This document shows, piece by piece, positions 12,101-22,000 of a stretch of DNA of 64,000 nucleotides (position 1 is the first letter of the stretch; each line of letters starts with the position of its first letter). The notes beneath the pieces are model-generated. The model was given only the letters and a program-made list of their open reading frames with translations, did no database searches and was not told the DNA's origin. Source of the DNA: Chitinimonas arctica (lineage in GTDB: Bacteria > Pseudomonadota > Gammaproteobacteria > Burkholderiales > Chitinimonadaceae); assembly GCF_007431345.1 (NCBI RefSeq), contig NZ_CP041730.1, positions 744,001-808,000 on the forward strand. The letters run 5' to 3'. The position numbers were made by a program, and so were the translations under genes.

Positions 12101-15100
12101 CAGCGTGGGCGCACCGGCCAGGTTGGCGCGCCAGAAGGCCGCCTGGTCCTGGTCGTCGGCCAACCAGTTGCGATGCCAGGCGGCATAGTCGGCATATTGG
12201 ATGGCCAGGGGAGGCAACGGGTCGGCTTCGCCGCGCAAAAAGGCGCCATACAGGCGGCTCAGTTCGTCCAACAGCACGTCGATGGCCCAGGCATCGGCGG
12301 CGATATGGTGCATGACCAACTGCAGCACATATTGGCCGGTCTGCATCTGCAGCAGCAGGACCCGTATCGGCAGATCGCGGTCCAGCGCGAAAGGCGCAGC
12401 ACTATGCTCGGCACCGAGCTGGCGGGCGGCCGAGTCGGGGTCGTCGTGACCACGCAGGTCGTGCACCTGCGGCACCAATTCGGCCTTCTCCAGCAAGCAT
12501 TGCCGCGGCTGGCCATCGACCAGTCGGTAGCAGGTGCGCAAAGCCTCATGGCGATCGACGATAGCTTGCAAGGCGCGCTGCAAGCCATCGCGGTCCAGCT
12601 CGCCGGTCAACCAGACGGCCGCGCTGATGTGGTAGGCCGCGGCAGCACCCTCGATGCGGCTGAGAAACCACAGCCGCTGCTGGGCCGGCGACAGCGGCAA
12701 AGGAGCCTCGCGGCTGACCAGCGGAATGTCGGACTGGCTAGCCCCCGCTGCGCCACCAATCCGTACGGCCAATTGCGCCAATTGCGGGTATTCGAACAGC
12801 TCGCCCAAGGGCAGGTCCACTTGCAGTGTTTGGCGCAGCCGGGACAGCAATTGCACCGCCAGCAGCGAATGGCCGCCCAGCGCGAAGAAATTGTCATGGC
12901 GACCGACCTGCTCGATCTTCAAAAGATCGGTCCAGATTGCGGCCAGCGCCATTTCGACTTCGCCCTGCGGGACTGCCTGGCTGCGGCTGCCATAGGCATC
13001 CGCTTCCGGCGCGGGCAATGCCTTGCGGTCCAGCTTGCCGTTCGGCGACAGCGGCCAGGCGGCCAGCCGGACGAAGGCGGCAGGCACCATATATGCCGGT
13101 AGCAGTACGGCCGCCTGCTGCCGCAGGTCGGCCGCCGGCTGCTCACCGGTGTAATACGCAAGCAGGCGCATTTCGCCCGGCTGGTCCTCGCGGGCAATCA
13201 CCACCACGTCAGGCAGCAGCGAGGCGAGTTTGGCTTCGACCTCGCCCAGTTCGATCCGGAAACCGCGCAGCTTGATCTGGAAATCGTTGCGGCCCAGGTA
13301 TTCGATGCTGCCGTCCGCCAGCCGGCGGCCCAGGTCACCGCTCTTGTACAGCCGGCTACCTGGCAAGAACGGATCGTCGATAAAGCGCTCGGCGGTCAGC
13401 TCGGGCAGATTCAGGTAACCGCGTGCCAGCTGCACCCCACCGATATACAGCTCGCCGGCCACGCCCAGCGGCACCGGCCGCAAGCGGCTGTCGAGGATAT
13501 GGATACGGGTGTTGGCGCCCGGCCGGCCGATATTGCGCCAATCGCCGGCCTGCCCGCTAGGCTCATGGCTGCTGGCGCTCACGGTGGCTTCGGTCGGACC
13601 ATAGGTATTCAGCAGGCGTGGCCGCCGGCCGGTACCGGCGAACCAGGCTTGGAGCGCGCTGTCGCCGACCGCCTCGCCGCCGATGATGACCTGGCGCACA
13701 CAAGCCGGGGCAGGCAGGCCCGCCATGGCCAGTTGGGTCCAGAACTGGGTGGGCAGATCGACGACACTGATCCCGTGATCCGCGCACAGCCGCCAGAATG
13801 TCTCGGCATCCGTCAGCCAGGCGTCGCTACGCAGCACCACGCAGGCACCCTGCGCCAGGCTGGCGAAGATTTCCTCGACCGAACCGTCGAAGGACAGCGA
13901 GGCAAACTGCAGCACCCGGTCAGCCGGCCCCAGCTCGATACGCTCGGCCAGCATCAGTATCTGGTTGCGGACACTGCGGTGCTCGACCATTACCCCCTTG
14001 GGTTGGCCGGTGGAGCCGGAGGTATAGAACACATAGGCCAGCCGGCTGCCCTCGTCGGCTTCGGCCTCCCCGTCCCGTTCGCTCCGACCTTGCCAGTCGC
14101 CGGCATCGTCTTGCAGATCCAGCACCCGCGCGCCATCAGCCAGTTCACGGGTGATTTCCAGCGGTACGGTACCTTGCTTGAGCAGCAGCAGCGCCCCGCT
14201 GTCGCGCAACATATATTGCAGCCGTGCAAGCGGATAATCGGGGTCCAGCGGGACATAAGCGCCCCCCGCCTTCAGGGTGGCCAGCATGGCCACCACCGTC
14301 GCCGCGCTGCGCCGTGCATACAGCGCGACTCGCCCATCGGGCTGCAGACCCAGCGCGCGCAGATGATGGGCCAGCCGGTTGGCGCGGGCATTGAGCTCGG
14401 CATAGCTGAGCACAAGTTCGCCCTCGCGCAGCGCCATGGCATCCGGCCGAGCCGCCGCCTGGGCTTCGAACAAGCGGTGAACTGCCGCCCCACCCTGGTA
14501 TTCGACCTCGGTGGCGTTCCACTCATGCAGCAGTCGGCCATGCGCTTCGGCCGGCAGCACGTCCAGCTGTGCCAAGGGCAGTTGCGGCTGCCGCGCCAGC
14601 GCCTGTACCAATTGCGTCAGGGCCTCGCCGACATAGTCGCAGACCAGCCGCGGATCGACACTGGCGGGTACTTGCGCGGTCAGCATAAAGCCCTGCTCGC
14701 TGCCAAAGTCGTCCACATCCAGGCTGACGGGGTAGTTGCTGCGCTCCTGTCCGCCCAATAGTTCGATGTCGCCCAGTAGCTGCCCCTCGCCGGGCTGGCT
14801 GCTATAGCGGTAGTTCAATAACGAAGTAAACAGGGGCGCGGGTGCTGCCACGCCGCTGCAGCGCTGCGCCAACGCCAGCGGCGCGTGTTCGTGCCGCAGC
14901 AATTGCACCAGGCAGGCGTGGGTCTGCCGCAAGGCCGCTTCCACGCCCTGTCCATCGATATCCAGCCGCAGGGGCAAGGTATTCATCAGCATGCCCAACA
15001 CCCGGTCGGAAGCAGCGCCACCCTGCATGCGGCCGAACAGCACGGTGCCGAATACCACCGCGCTGCGGCCGCTTAGGCGAGCCAGGACCAGGCCCCAGGC

Positions 15101-16084
15101 CAGGTGCATCAGGCTGGCGGCGCTCACGCCCAGCCGGCGGGCCTGCAGCCGGATCGCTTGTGCCAGTTCGGGCGACAATCGCCGGCGCGCCTCCTTCATA
15201 CCGCCGGCGGCGTCCAGCAGATCGAACGGTGCCGTCGGGGCATCGATATCGGCCAACATGGATTTGAAGAACGTCTCGTGCTCCTGCTCGCTCACCCCCA
15301 GCCTGGCCTGCGCCACGAAGTTACGGAAGGGTGCCGGCGCCGGCAGCTCGGCCAGGCGTCCCTGCCTGATGGCCTGGGCTTCCTCGATCAACAATTCCAG
15401 CGAGGTGTGGTCTATGGCCAGATGATGGGACAGCACCTGCAGCAGCCAGCGGTCCTGGCCGCCGTCCTGCGTGGCATGGCAGCGCAGCAGCGGTGCCTGG
15501 CCGATATCCAGGCGGTAATGGCGCGGGTCGTAGCGGGCTTGCAATTGGGTAGCGATCTCGCCCTGCGTCGGGTCAAGGTCCAGCCATTCCACCGGCAAAC
15601 ACGCCTGCCGGCGCACCACTTGCAAGGGCTGCGCCAGTCCTTCCCAGACGATGCCGGTACGTAGCACATCGTGCCTGTCTATGACCTGCTGCATGGCCGC
15701 CAGAAAATCCTCCAGCAGCGCCTTGCTACGGAATGCCAGCAGATTCGACAGTAGATAGGTATCGCCCTGCGATTCCAGCAGATGGTGGAACAGCATGCCC
15801 TCCTGCAAGGGCGCCAGCGGATAGATGTCCTGCACATTGGCGGCGCCGCCTTCCACCGTGGCGACGATGGCGTCGATGGCGGCCTGTTCCAGCGTGACCA
15901 GGGTCAGCATGGCCGGCGTGATGCGCTGCAGATTGTCGAGCAAGGCCTGCTTGTATTGCTTCAGGGCAACCGCCAGTTCGGCATCCATGGCGCCACGGGG
16001 TGCCCGCACCACCAGCTCGCCCTGGTCCGCCTGCAACTGGATGTTTTTTTCCGCCAGCCGGGTCAATAGGTTTTCTACTGTCAA
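3185..16084 (-). CDS. NRPS, second synthetase gene, four modules (X-Thr-Leu-Dab)
   Basis: A 4299-residue synthetase. Start TTG at 16084 overlaps the upstream TGA, with GAGGAG about eight bases upstream. Order: TubC_N-like docking (1-52); dual C/E (HHLLESQGD, then SHHLAIDHT; about 53-510); A4 (525-1030) with pocket D,G,E,D,I,G,T,V,S, unassigned; T (GGHSLL); C5 (about 1120-1560, HHIAADAW, LCL type with A replacing the usual G); A5 (1585-2090) with D,F,W,N,V,G,M,V,H, the Thr code; T; C6 dual (HHLMQAEGD, then HHLADDN; 2175-2640); A6 (2660-3170) with D,A,W,F,L,G,N,V,V, a Leu code; T; C7 LCL (HHICSDGW; 3250-3695); A7 (3710-4210) with D,L,E,H,N,T,T,V,S, the Dab code known from syringomycin synthetase; T. 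There is no terminal thioesterase, so the chain passes to the next gene. Codes were read by hand against the GrsA PheA frame. Confidence 0.96.
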   Translation of the reverse strand: MTVENLLTRLAEKNIQLQADQGELVVRAPRGAMDAELAVALKQYKQALLDNLQRITPAMLTLVTLEQAAIDAIVATVEGGAANVQDIYPLAPLQEGMLFHHLLESQGDTYLLSNLLAFRSKALLEDFLAAMQQVIDRHDVLRTGIVWEGLAQPLQVVRRQACLPVEWLDLDPTQGEIATQLQARYDPRHYRLDIGQAPLLRCHATQDGGQDRWLLQVLSHHLAIDHTSLELLIEEAQAIRQGRLAELPAPAPFRNFVAQARLGVSEQEHETFFKSMLADIDAPTAPFDLLDAAGGMKEARRRLSPELAQAIRLQARRLGVSAASLMHLAWGLVLARLSGRSAVVFGTVLFGRMQGGAASDRVLGMLMNTLPLRLDIDGQGVEAALRQTHACLVQLLRHEHAPLALAQRCSGVAAPAPLFTSLLNYRYSSQPGEGQLLGDIELLGGQERSNYPVSLDVDDFGSEQGFMLTAQVPASVDPRLVCDYVGEALTQLVQALARQPQLPLAQLDVLPAEAHGRLLHEWNATEVEYQGGAAVHRLFEAQAAARPDAMALREGELVLSYAELNARANRLAHHLRALGLQPDGRVALYARRSAATVVAMLATLKAGGAYVPLDPDYPLARLQYMLRDSGALLLLKQGTVPLEITRELADGARVLDLQDDAGDWQGRSERDGEAEADEGSRLAYVFYTSGSTGQPKGVMVEHRSVRNQILMLAERIELGPADRVLQFASLSFDGSVEEIFASLAQGACVVLRSDAWLTDAETFWRLCADHGISVVDLPTQFWTQLAMAGLPAPACVRQVIIGGEAVGDSALQAWFAGTGRRPRLLNTYGPTEATVSASSHEPSGQAGDWRNIGRPGANTRIHILDSRLRPVPLGVAGELYIGGVQLARGYLNLPELTAERFIDDPFLPGSRLYKSGDLGRRLADGSIEYLGRNDFQIKLRGFRIELGEVEAKLASLLPDVVVIAREDQPGEMRLLAYYTGEQPAADLRQQAAVLLPAYMVPAAFVRLAAWPLSPNGKLDRKALPAPEADAYGSRSQAVPQGEVEMALAAIWTDLLKIEQVGRHDNFFALGGHSLLAVQLLSRLRQTLQVDLPLGELFEYPQLAQLAVRIGGAAGASQSDIPLVSREAPLPLSPAQQRLWFLSRIEGAAAAYHISAAVWLTGELDRDGLQRALQAIVDRHEALRTCYRLVDGQPRQCLLEKAELVPQVHDLRGHDDPDSAARQLGAEHSAAPFALDRDLPIRVLLLQMQTGQYVLQLVMHHIAADAWAIDVLLDELSRLYGAFLRGEADPLPPLAIQYADYAAWHRNWLADDQDQAAFWRANLAGAPTLLELPTDRPRPAQQDHAGAAMEVRLDAQLSKDLKALSQRHGATLYMTLLASWAALLARLGNQDEVVVGSPVAGRNRAEIEPLIGFFVNTLALRIDLRDEPTVADLLKRTKAQVLAAQAHQDLPFDQVVEALKPPRSLSHTPLFQTMLDWQGAPAAGLSLPGLTVSPLEVAHTTAQFDLTLSLHDGADGLAGVLNYATALFEPATVQRYLGYWIHLLQAMVAGEDQAVASLQILGEAERTQLLQWWNDTSTELTPPTACVHQSFEQQAAMRPEAIALVWGEQQLSYGELNHRANQLAHHLRSLGVGPEVRVALCLERGMEMVVAILAVLKAGGAYVPLDPAYASERLRATLADSQPALVLLDQAGRAALGELDGHLVLDLQADAARWSGLSGDNPAGGAGPQQLAYVIYTSGSTGQPKGVMVEHGQLARLFSATRAWFRFDDQDVWTLFHSFGFDFSVWELWGALSHGGRLVVVPLETARSPADFYALLCEQGVTVLNQTPSAFQQLIAAQTEQPHRLRQIVFGGEALETRLLKPWYERAGNRATQLVNMYGITETTVHVSYCPLLASDTGRVGPSPIGVRIPDLRLYVLDSRRQPVPVGVTGELYVGGAGVARGYLNQPELTAQRFLADPFKLGERIYKTGDLGRWQADGTVAYLGRNDFQVKIRGFRIELGEIEAKLAALLPEVVVIAREDQPGDKRLVAYYSGEAVAAETLRRHAAEHLPAYMVPAAYVRLDRLPLTPNGKLDRKALPAPEGDAYGAREYAAPQGDTEQLLAAIWAELLKVEQVGRHDNFFELGGHSLLAVSLIERLRQAGLHADVRALFSSPTLAELAGQLRSDSQEVVVPPNLIPAGAERITPDMLTLLQLDQAAIDAAVATVEGGAANVQDIYPLAPLQEGILFHHLMQAEGDPYLLISLLGFDSRERLETFLAALRQVIARHDILRTGIAWEGLDQPVQVVRRQVSLPLQWLALDSAQGDIAEQLQSRFDPRHYRLDVSQAPLLRCHAAADPAQGRWLLCVLSHHLADDNTTLKLLLAEAQAIMAGQPLPAPAPFRNLVAQARLGTGRPAHEAFFQAMLADIDSPTAPFGLLDVQGGSAMAEVQQRLAPELSLAIRRQARRLGVSAASLMHLAWALVLARTSGRKEVVFGTVLLGRMQGGAQADRVLGLFINTLPLRIDVDEEGVAAALRRTHALLAQLLRHEHASLALAQRCSGVPARMPLFTSLLNYRHSEEMSEQPAAGLAPGISLLGGYERSNYPLTLSVDDLGEDFALTVQAAAEVGPQRVCALMRTALAELLQALQQAPDRPLRALDVLPAAERALLLEGWNDTAVAYPRERCVQQLFEAQVARTPEATALEQDERCLNYRELNTRANRLAWYLRRLGVGPDSRVAICAHHGVERVVAMLATLKAGGAYVPLDPAYPPERLDFMLRDSAPLVVLSEARLSPEVKAQLCIAMAAYGSAGSVLDLTDDAQRWRQEDTGNPPLAALTSAHLAYVIYTSGSTGRPKGVMVEHASLVNLLYWHIDTFGLHAGSRSAATAGVGFDASGWETWPALCSGGSLLLPPAETDGDPQLLLRWWHAQTLDVSFLVTPLAELAYAAGHAAAGPHTLLTGGDRLRRRPAGLAPGQTLVNNYGPTEATVVATSGVLRRDDRVLHIGRPIANTRVYILDAQTRPAPIGVAGELYIGGAQLARGYLNQAELTAARFIADPFVSGGRPSGGRLYRTGDLARWLADGNIEYLGRADAQLKIRGYRIEPGEVEACLAQVEGVVEVAVLASQEDGGEARLLAYYSATTELTEALRQYAAQYLPAYMVPAAFIQLPSLPLTPNGKLDRQALPQPGRLGVADYQAPQGRCEQALALVWAELLQLEKIGRHDNFFELGGHSLLAMQLLSRLRQQWQVELPLSDLFDHPQLDRLAARLDGMAVVAQQAIPLVGRTGPLPLSLAQQRLWFLSRMEGAGEAYHISGAVRLRGDLDRQVLGRALQAIVARHEALRTCFQLVDGQPRQVLRDDAQLVLRQHDLRGQDEQAWLALSASHSAEPFDLAHALPLRALLLRLREHEYVLQIVMHHICSDGWSVGVLLDELSRLYAAFLHGRPDPLPPLALQYADYAAWQRGWLAEGQDQAAFWRANLAGAPTLLELPTDRPRPVQQDHAGTSVALQLDAQLSRDLKALGQRHGVTLYMTLLASWGALLGRLASQDEVVMGSPVAGRNRAEIEPLIGFFVNTLALRIDLRGEPSVAELLKRTKAQVLAAQAHQDLPFDQVVETLKPPRSLAHTPLFQVMLDWHNTPAAELTMPGLHLDEIDTPLATAQFDLMLSLYEGEDGIAGGLNYATALFDRETAQGLLDYWRRLLQAMVADEEGIVSRLPLLDAAQREQVLRGWNGTARDYPHDACVHQLFEQQVDATPAAIAVDDGEHRLSYAELNRQANRLAHRLCRLGVGPDARVALCTERGAPMLVALLAILKAGGAYVPLDPAYPAERIAYMLADSAPLAVLCAASTRALVAPHVAAGVPVLDLDGGDWCGQPDHNPRVEGLSARHLAYVIYTSGSTGRPKGVMIEHRGLVNYTLDAIGWFGLAAGETVLQQNSLNFDLSIEEIMPALLAGATLLPSNVPFGLAETALAPGMVHLTAAHWHSLVGEWSQAGVTPAALAGVRMVNVTGDALSAHKLKQWEALKPAGTGLVNTYGPTEITVSCSAAYVRYQAGVSRISIGKPFANTRMYILDAQREPVPLGVAGELYISGAGVARGYLNLPELTAERFLDDPFTPGQRMYKTGDLARWLPCGEVEFIGRNDFQVKVRGFRIELGEVEAKLAQLAGVQEVAVIAREDEPGDKRLVAYVVGAEVDVETLRRHAVQTLPHYMVPAAFVALEALPLTPNGKLDRQALPAPDGLALGGRVHAEPEGEVEQALAAIWAELLKLERVGRHDNFFELGGHSLLAVSLIERMRREGLHADVGLLFMAPTLADMAAATTQLMEIVL
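3247..4928. repeat. Exact direct repeat, copy 1 (Dab A-T region, NRPS gene 2)
   Basis: This stretch matches 16236-17917 at a constant offset of 12989. Identity starts within the carrier domain and ends in the C-A linker, so the repeated unit is the complete A domain plus most of T. The translations of 3320-4791 agree in several frames on both strands, which implies nucleotide identity there. Flanking sequence diverges at once on both sides. Confidence 0.93.
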
Positions 16085-19000
16085 AGTCTAAACTCCTCGA
16101 ATTCGCTGGTATCGGCAAGATCGTCTTGCCGTGGATTGGCGGGCGCCGCCGGCCGGGGGATCAAATTGGGCGGCACCACCACTTCGTCGCCGCCGGGACG
16201 CAATTGCACCGCCAACTCCGCCAGCGTGGTGGCGGTGAACAGCAGGCCGACATCGGCATGCAGGCCTTCCCGGCGCATGCGTTCGATCAGGCTGACGGCC
16301 AATAGCGAATGGCCGCCCAGTTCAAAGAAGTTGTCGTGGCGGCCCACCCGCTCCAGCTTCAGCAGCTCGGCCCAGATGGCCGCCAGCGCCTGCTCGACTT
16401 CGCCTTCAGGCTCGGCATGGACACGTCCGCCCAAGGCCAGCCCGTCCGGCGCCGGCAGCGCCTGCCGGTCCAGCTTGCCGTTCGGCGTCAGCGGCAAGGC
16501 CTCCAGCGCCACGAAGGCCGCCGGCACCATGTAGTGCGGCAGCGTCTGCACGGCATGGCGGCGCAGCGTCTCTACGTCCACCTCCGCGCCAACCACATAC
16601 GCCACCAGGCGCTTGTCGCCCGGCTCGTCCTCGCGTGCGATCACCGCCACTTCCTGCACGCCGGCCAGCTGGGCCAGCTTGGCCTCCACCTCGCCCAGCT
16701 CGATGCGGAAGCCCCGCACCTTCACCTGGAAGTCGTTGCGGCCGATGAACTCCACTTCCCCGCACGGCAGCCAGCGGGCCAGGTCGCCGGTCTTGTACAT
16801 GCGTTGGCCTGGCGTGAACGGGTCGTCCAGAAAGCGCTCCGCCGTCAGCTCAGGCAGGTTCAGATAGCCGCGCGCCACCCCGGCGCCGCTGATATACAGC
16901 TCGCCCGCCACCCCCAAAGGCACCGGCTCGCGCTGGGCATCGAGGATGTACATACGGGTATTGGCAAAGGGCTTGCCGATGCTGATGCGGCTGACCCCGG
17001 CCTGATAGCGCACATAGGCGGCGCTGCACGAAACCGTGATCTCGGTCGGTCCATAGGTATTGACCAGGCCGGTGCCGGCCGGCTTGAGCGCTTCCCACTG
17101 CTTGAGCTTGTGGGCCGACAAGGCATCGCCGGTGACATTCACCATCCGCACCCCCGCCAAGGCGGCCGGGGTGACGCCGGCCTGGCTCCACTCGCCCACC
17201 AGGCTGTGCCAGTGCGCCGCCGTCAAATGCACCATGCCGGGCGCCAGCGCAGTCTCGGCCAGGCCGAAGGGGACATTGCTGGGTAGCAGGGTGGCGCCGG
17301 CCAGCAGGGCCGGCATGATTTCTTCGATCGACAGGTCGAAATTCAGCGAATTCTGCTGCAGCACCGTCTCGCCCGCCGCCAGCCCGAACCAGCCGATAGC
17401 GTCCAGCGTGTAGTTGACCAGGCCACGGTGTTCGATCATCACGCCCTTGGGGCGTCCGGTGGAACCGGAGGTGTAGATCACATAGGCCAGATGGCGGGCG
17501 CTCAGCCCCTCGACACGCGGATTGTGGTCCGGCTGGCCGCACCAATCGCCGCCGTCCAAGTCCAGCACGGGCACCCCGGCCGCCACATGCGGCGCCACCA
17601 GGGCGCGGGTGCTCGCGGCGCACAGCACCGCCAGCGGTGCGCTGTCCGCCAGCATGTAGGCAATGCGCTCGGCCGGATAGGCCGGGTCCAGCGGCACATA
17701 GGCGCCGCCGGCCTTGAGGATGGCCAATAGCGCCACCAGCATGGGCGCGCCCCGCTCGGTACACAGCGCCACCCGGGCATCCGGTCCCACGCCCAAGCGG
17801 CACAGGCGATGGGCCAGGCGGTTGGCCTGGCGGTTCAGCTCGGCGTAGCTCAGCCTGTGCTCGCCGTCGTCCACCGCGATGGCCGCGGGCGTGGCGTCCA
17901 CCTGTTGCTCGAACAGCCGGTGCACGCAGGCATCGGACGGGTAATCGCGCGCCGTATCGTTCCATTGACGCAGCACCTGGTGTTCGGCCGCCGACAATAG
18001 CGGCAAGCGGGCCGGTACCATGCGATCGTCGGCCACCATGGCCGCCAGCAGCGTGGTCCAGTAGTCAAGGTAGCGCTGCGCCGTGGCTTGCTCGAACAGC
18101 GCCGTGGCGTAGTTAAGGCTGCCGACGATGCCCGAGCCATCGGCGGACTCCTGCAAGGACAGCGTCAGGTCGAACTGGGCAGTGTGCTGCGGCAGGACCA
18201 GCGGCGTCAGGCGCAGACCGGGCATCACCAACTCGGCCGGCGGCGTGTTGTGCCAATCCAGCATGACCTGGAACAAGGGCGTATGCGCCAGGCTGCGGGG
18301 CGGCTTGAGTGCCTCCACCACCTGGTCGAAAGGCAGGTCCTGATGGGCTTGCGCGGCCAAGACCTGCGCCTTGGTGCGTTTCAGCAGCTCGGCTACCGTG
18401 GGCTCGTCCTGCAGATCGATCCGCAAAGCCAGGGTATTGACGAAGAAGCCGATCAAGGGCTCGATCTCGGCCCGGTTGCGGCCGGCCACCGGGCTGCCTA
18501 TCACGACGGCTTCCTGGCTGGCCAGACGACCCAGCAAGGCGCCCCAGCTGGCCAGCAGGGTCATATAGAGCGTAACGCCATGGCGCTGGCCAAGGGTTTT
18601 CAGGCCCCGGCTCAGTTGCGCATCGAGTTTGACCGCGATGGCGGCGCCGGCATGGTCCTGCCGGGCCGGCCGGGGCCGGTCGGCAGGCAGCTCCAGCAAG
18701 GCCGGGGCACCTGCCAGATTGGCGCGCCAGAAGGCGGCCTGGTCCTGCCCTTCCGCCAGCCAATCGCGCTGCCAGGCAGCATAGTCGGCATATTGGATGG
18801 GTAGCGGCGCCAGCGGATCGGGACGGCCATGCAAATAAGCCGCGTACAGCCTGCTCAACTCATCCAGCAGGACCGCCAGGGACCAGCCGTCGGCGGCGAT
18901 ATGATGCACAATCAGCTGCAATACATACTCTTCGTCCCGCAGGCGCAGCAGCACGACCCGCAGCGGCGCTTCCTTACCCAGATCGAAGGGTTCCTTGCTC

Positions 19001-22000
19001 AGGGTCTCGCTAAATGCACGCCATGCGTCCGCGTTATGGCCGCGCAGGTCGTGCTGTTGCAATACCGTCGCGACGGACGCCAACGGAACCTGCATGGGCT
19101 GGCCATCGACCAGTTGAAAACAGGTCCGCAGCGGCTCATGCCGGGCCACGATGGTTTGCAAGGCCCGGCCCAATACCGCGCGGTCCAGCTCGCCGCTCAA
19201 ACGCACGGCGCCGCTGATATGGTAGGCCTCGGCACCGTCCATCCGGCTAAGGAACCACAGCCTTAGCTGGGCCAGCGATAAGGGCAAGGGTCCGTTACGT
19301 TCAATACGGCGTATCGCGTGGTGGGTGGCCGCGGCCATGCCATCCAGCCGCTCGGCCAACCGGGCCAGCTGCGGATAATCGAACAGTTCGGCCAAGGGCA
19401 GTTCTACATCCAGCGCCTGGCGCAGCCGCGACAGCAATTGCACCGCCAGCAGCGAGTGTCCGCCCAGTTCAAAGAAGTTGTCGTGGCGCCCTACCCGGTC
19501 GAGCTTGAGCAAGCCCATCCAGATGGCGGCCAACGCGGTTTCCGACTCGCCTTGTGGCGCCACGTAGTCGCGCGCACCATAGGCGGCAGATTCCGGCGCC
19601 GGCAGGGCCTGGCGATCCAATTTGCCGTTCGGCGTCAGCGGCAGCACCGCCAGCTGGACAAAGGCTGCCGGCACCATATGGTGCGGCAGCTGCCCGCCCA
19701 GCCGATGGCGCAACAATTCGACCGACAGCGGATAGGCAGCGGTGAAATAGGCCACCAGGCGGGTATCGCCGGGCACATCGTCGCGGGCCAGTACCGTCAC
19801 CTCGCCCACGCCTTCGATCCGGGCCAGGCAGGCTTCGATCTCGCCCAGCTCGATGCGGAAGCCGCGGATCTTGACCTGGAAGTCGTTGCGGCCCAGATAT
19901 TCCACCGTACCGTCGGGCAGCCAGCGGCCCAGGTCGCCGGTCTTGTACATACGGCCGCCCCCGGCCGCGAACGGATCGGCAATAAAACGCGCAGCCGTCA
20001 GCTCGGGCTGGTTCAGATAGCCCCGCGCCACCCCCGACCCGCCGATATGGATCTCGCCGGCCACACCCAGCGGCACCGGACGCCCCTGCCCGTCCAGCAG
20101 ATAGAGCCGCGCATTGGCGATGGGACGACCGATATGCGGCACGGCAGCGCTCGCGGTGATGGGCGCGATCGTGCTGTCCACCGTACACTCGGTCGGTCCG
20201 TAGACGTTGTAGTAAGTCTTGCCCGGCGAGTCGGCCAAGGTGCGCCAAAGCGCCGCGCCGATGGCCTCGCCGCCGACCAGGGTCAGTGCCGGGGTGGCCG
20301 CTTCATGCAGGGCCAGTTGCGAGGGAGTACAGTCGAAGCCGTCCAGGCGGCTGGCCGCGACAAATTCGCCCAGCGCCGCGCCATCCAGCCTGACCCAGGC
20401 CGGCACGATCACCAAGGTGCGGCCGGACAACAGCTGCAGCCATTGCTGCACCGCCGCGTCAAAGGCAATCGAGGCATTCAGGCTGATACGCTCGGCCCGA
20501 TGCTGCTTATGGATCGCCCGCTCCAGTCCAGCCCATAGATTGACCACATTGCCGTGCTCGACCATCACGCCCTTGGGCTGGCCGGTGGAGCCGGAGGTAT
20601 AGATGACATAGGCCAATTGCCGTGGATCGTGTCCGGCATGGTCCGGATCGCTATCCGGATAGGCGGCGATTGCCTGCCATTGCTCATCCAGCAGCAGCAC
20701 CGGCACCTCGCTTTCCGGCAGATCGGCCAGCAGCGCTGCCTGGGTCAGCAGGCGCAAGGGCTGGGCGTCGGCCAACATATGGGCCAAGCGTTCGGCCGGA
20801 TAGGACGGATCCAGGGGCACATAGGCGGCTCCGGCTTTCAGGATGCCCAATAGACCCACCAGCATATCCAGGCCGCGCTCCACCGCCAGGGCCACCAGGC
20901 TGTCCGGCCCGGCACCCTGGGCGCGCAGATAGTGAGCCAGCCGATTGGCGCGGGCATTCAACTCGCGATAACCGAGTTGCTTGCGGCCATATTCCACCGC
21001 CACCGCATCCGGCGTACGCGCCACCTGCGCTTCGAACAATTGGTGCACGCAGTGCTCGCGCGAATAGTCGGCAGCGGTGTCGTTCCAGCTTTCCAGCACT
21101 TGCACGCGCTCCCGCTCGGGCAGCACATCGATGGCTTGGACGGCTAGCTGCGGCGTATCGCGCAGGGCCAGCACCAGACCGTGCAAGGCGGTTTCCATCA
21201 AATCGCAGATGCGCTGGGGATCGATGCGGTCGCTGACTTGGGCGGTCAAGGCAAAACCCTCACCCAGGTCGTCGATGGCCAAGGCCAGGGGGTAGTTGGT
21301 GCGCTCGTGGCCGCTGAGGAAAGCTATGCCCTCACCCATGTCCGGCGCTTGCGCCTGGGCGCTGTAGCGATAATTGAGCAGGGAGGTGAACAACGGGGTG
21401 CCGGCCGGCACCGCGCTGCAGCGCTGGGCCAAGACCAGCGGCGCATGCTCATGGCGCAGCAGTTGCGCCAATGCGGCATGGGTGTGCTTGAGCGTAGCGG
21501 CCAACGGCTGCCCAGCCACTTCGACCCGTAACGGCAAAGTATTGATAAACAGCCCCAACACCTGATCGGCCCGGGCACCGCCCTGCATCCGGCCAAACAG
21601 CACCGTACCGAACACCACATCCCGACGGCCGGTACAGCGCGCCAGCACCAGCGCCCAAGCCAGATGCATCAAGCTGGCGACGCTGACGCCCTGGCGCCGG
21701 GCCTGGCCACGTATCTCGCGCGCCAGATCAAGCGGCAGCGTCCGCTGCGCCTCGGCGATCGCGCTGCCATCGCCCTGTACGTCCAGCAGATCAAACGGCG
21801 CGGTAGGCGCATCGATATCGCCCAGCATCTCCTGAAAGAATGCTTCGTGCGCCTGCCGGCTGAGCCCCAGGCTGGCCTGTGCCACCAAGTCGCGGAACGA
21901 GCCGGCCGGCGGCAGTTGCTGGCCCAGCGCGATCGCCTGGGTCTCCGCCAGCACCCGTTCCAGCGTGGTATGGTCGAAAGCGAGATGGTGGAACAAGATG

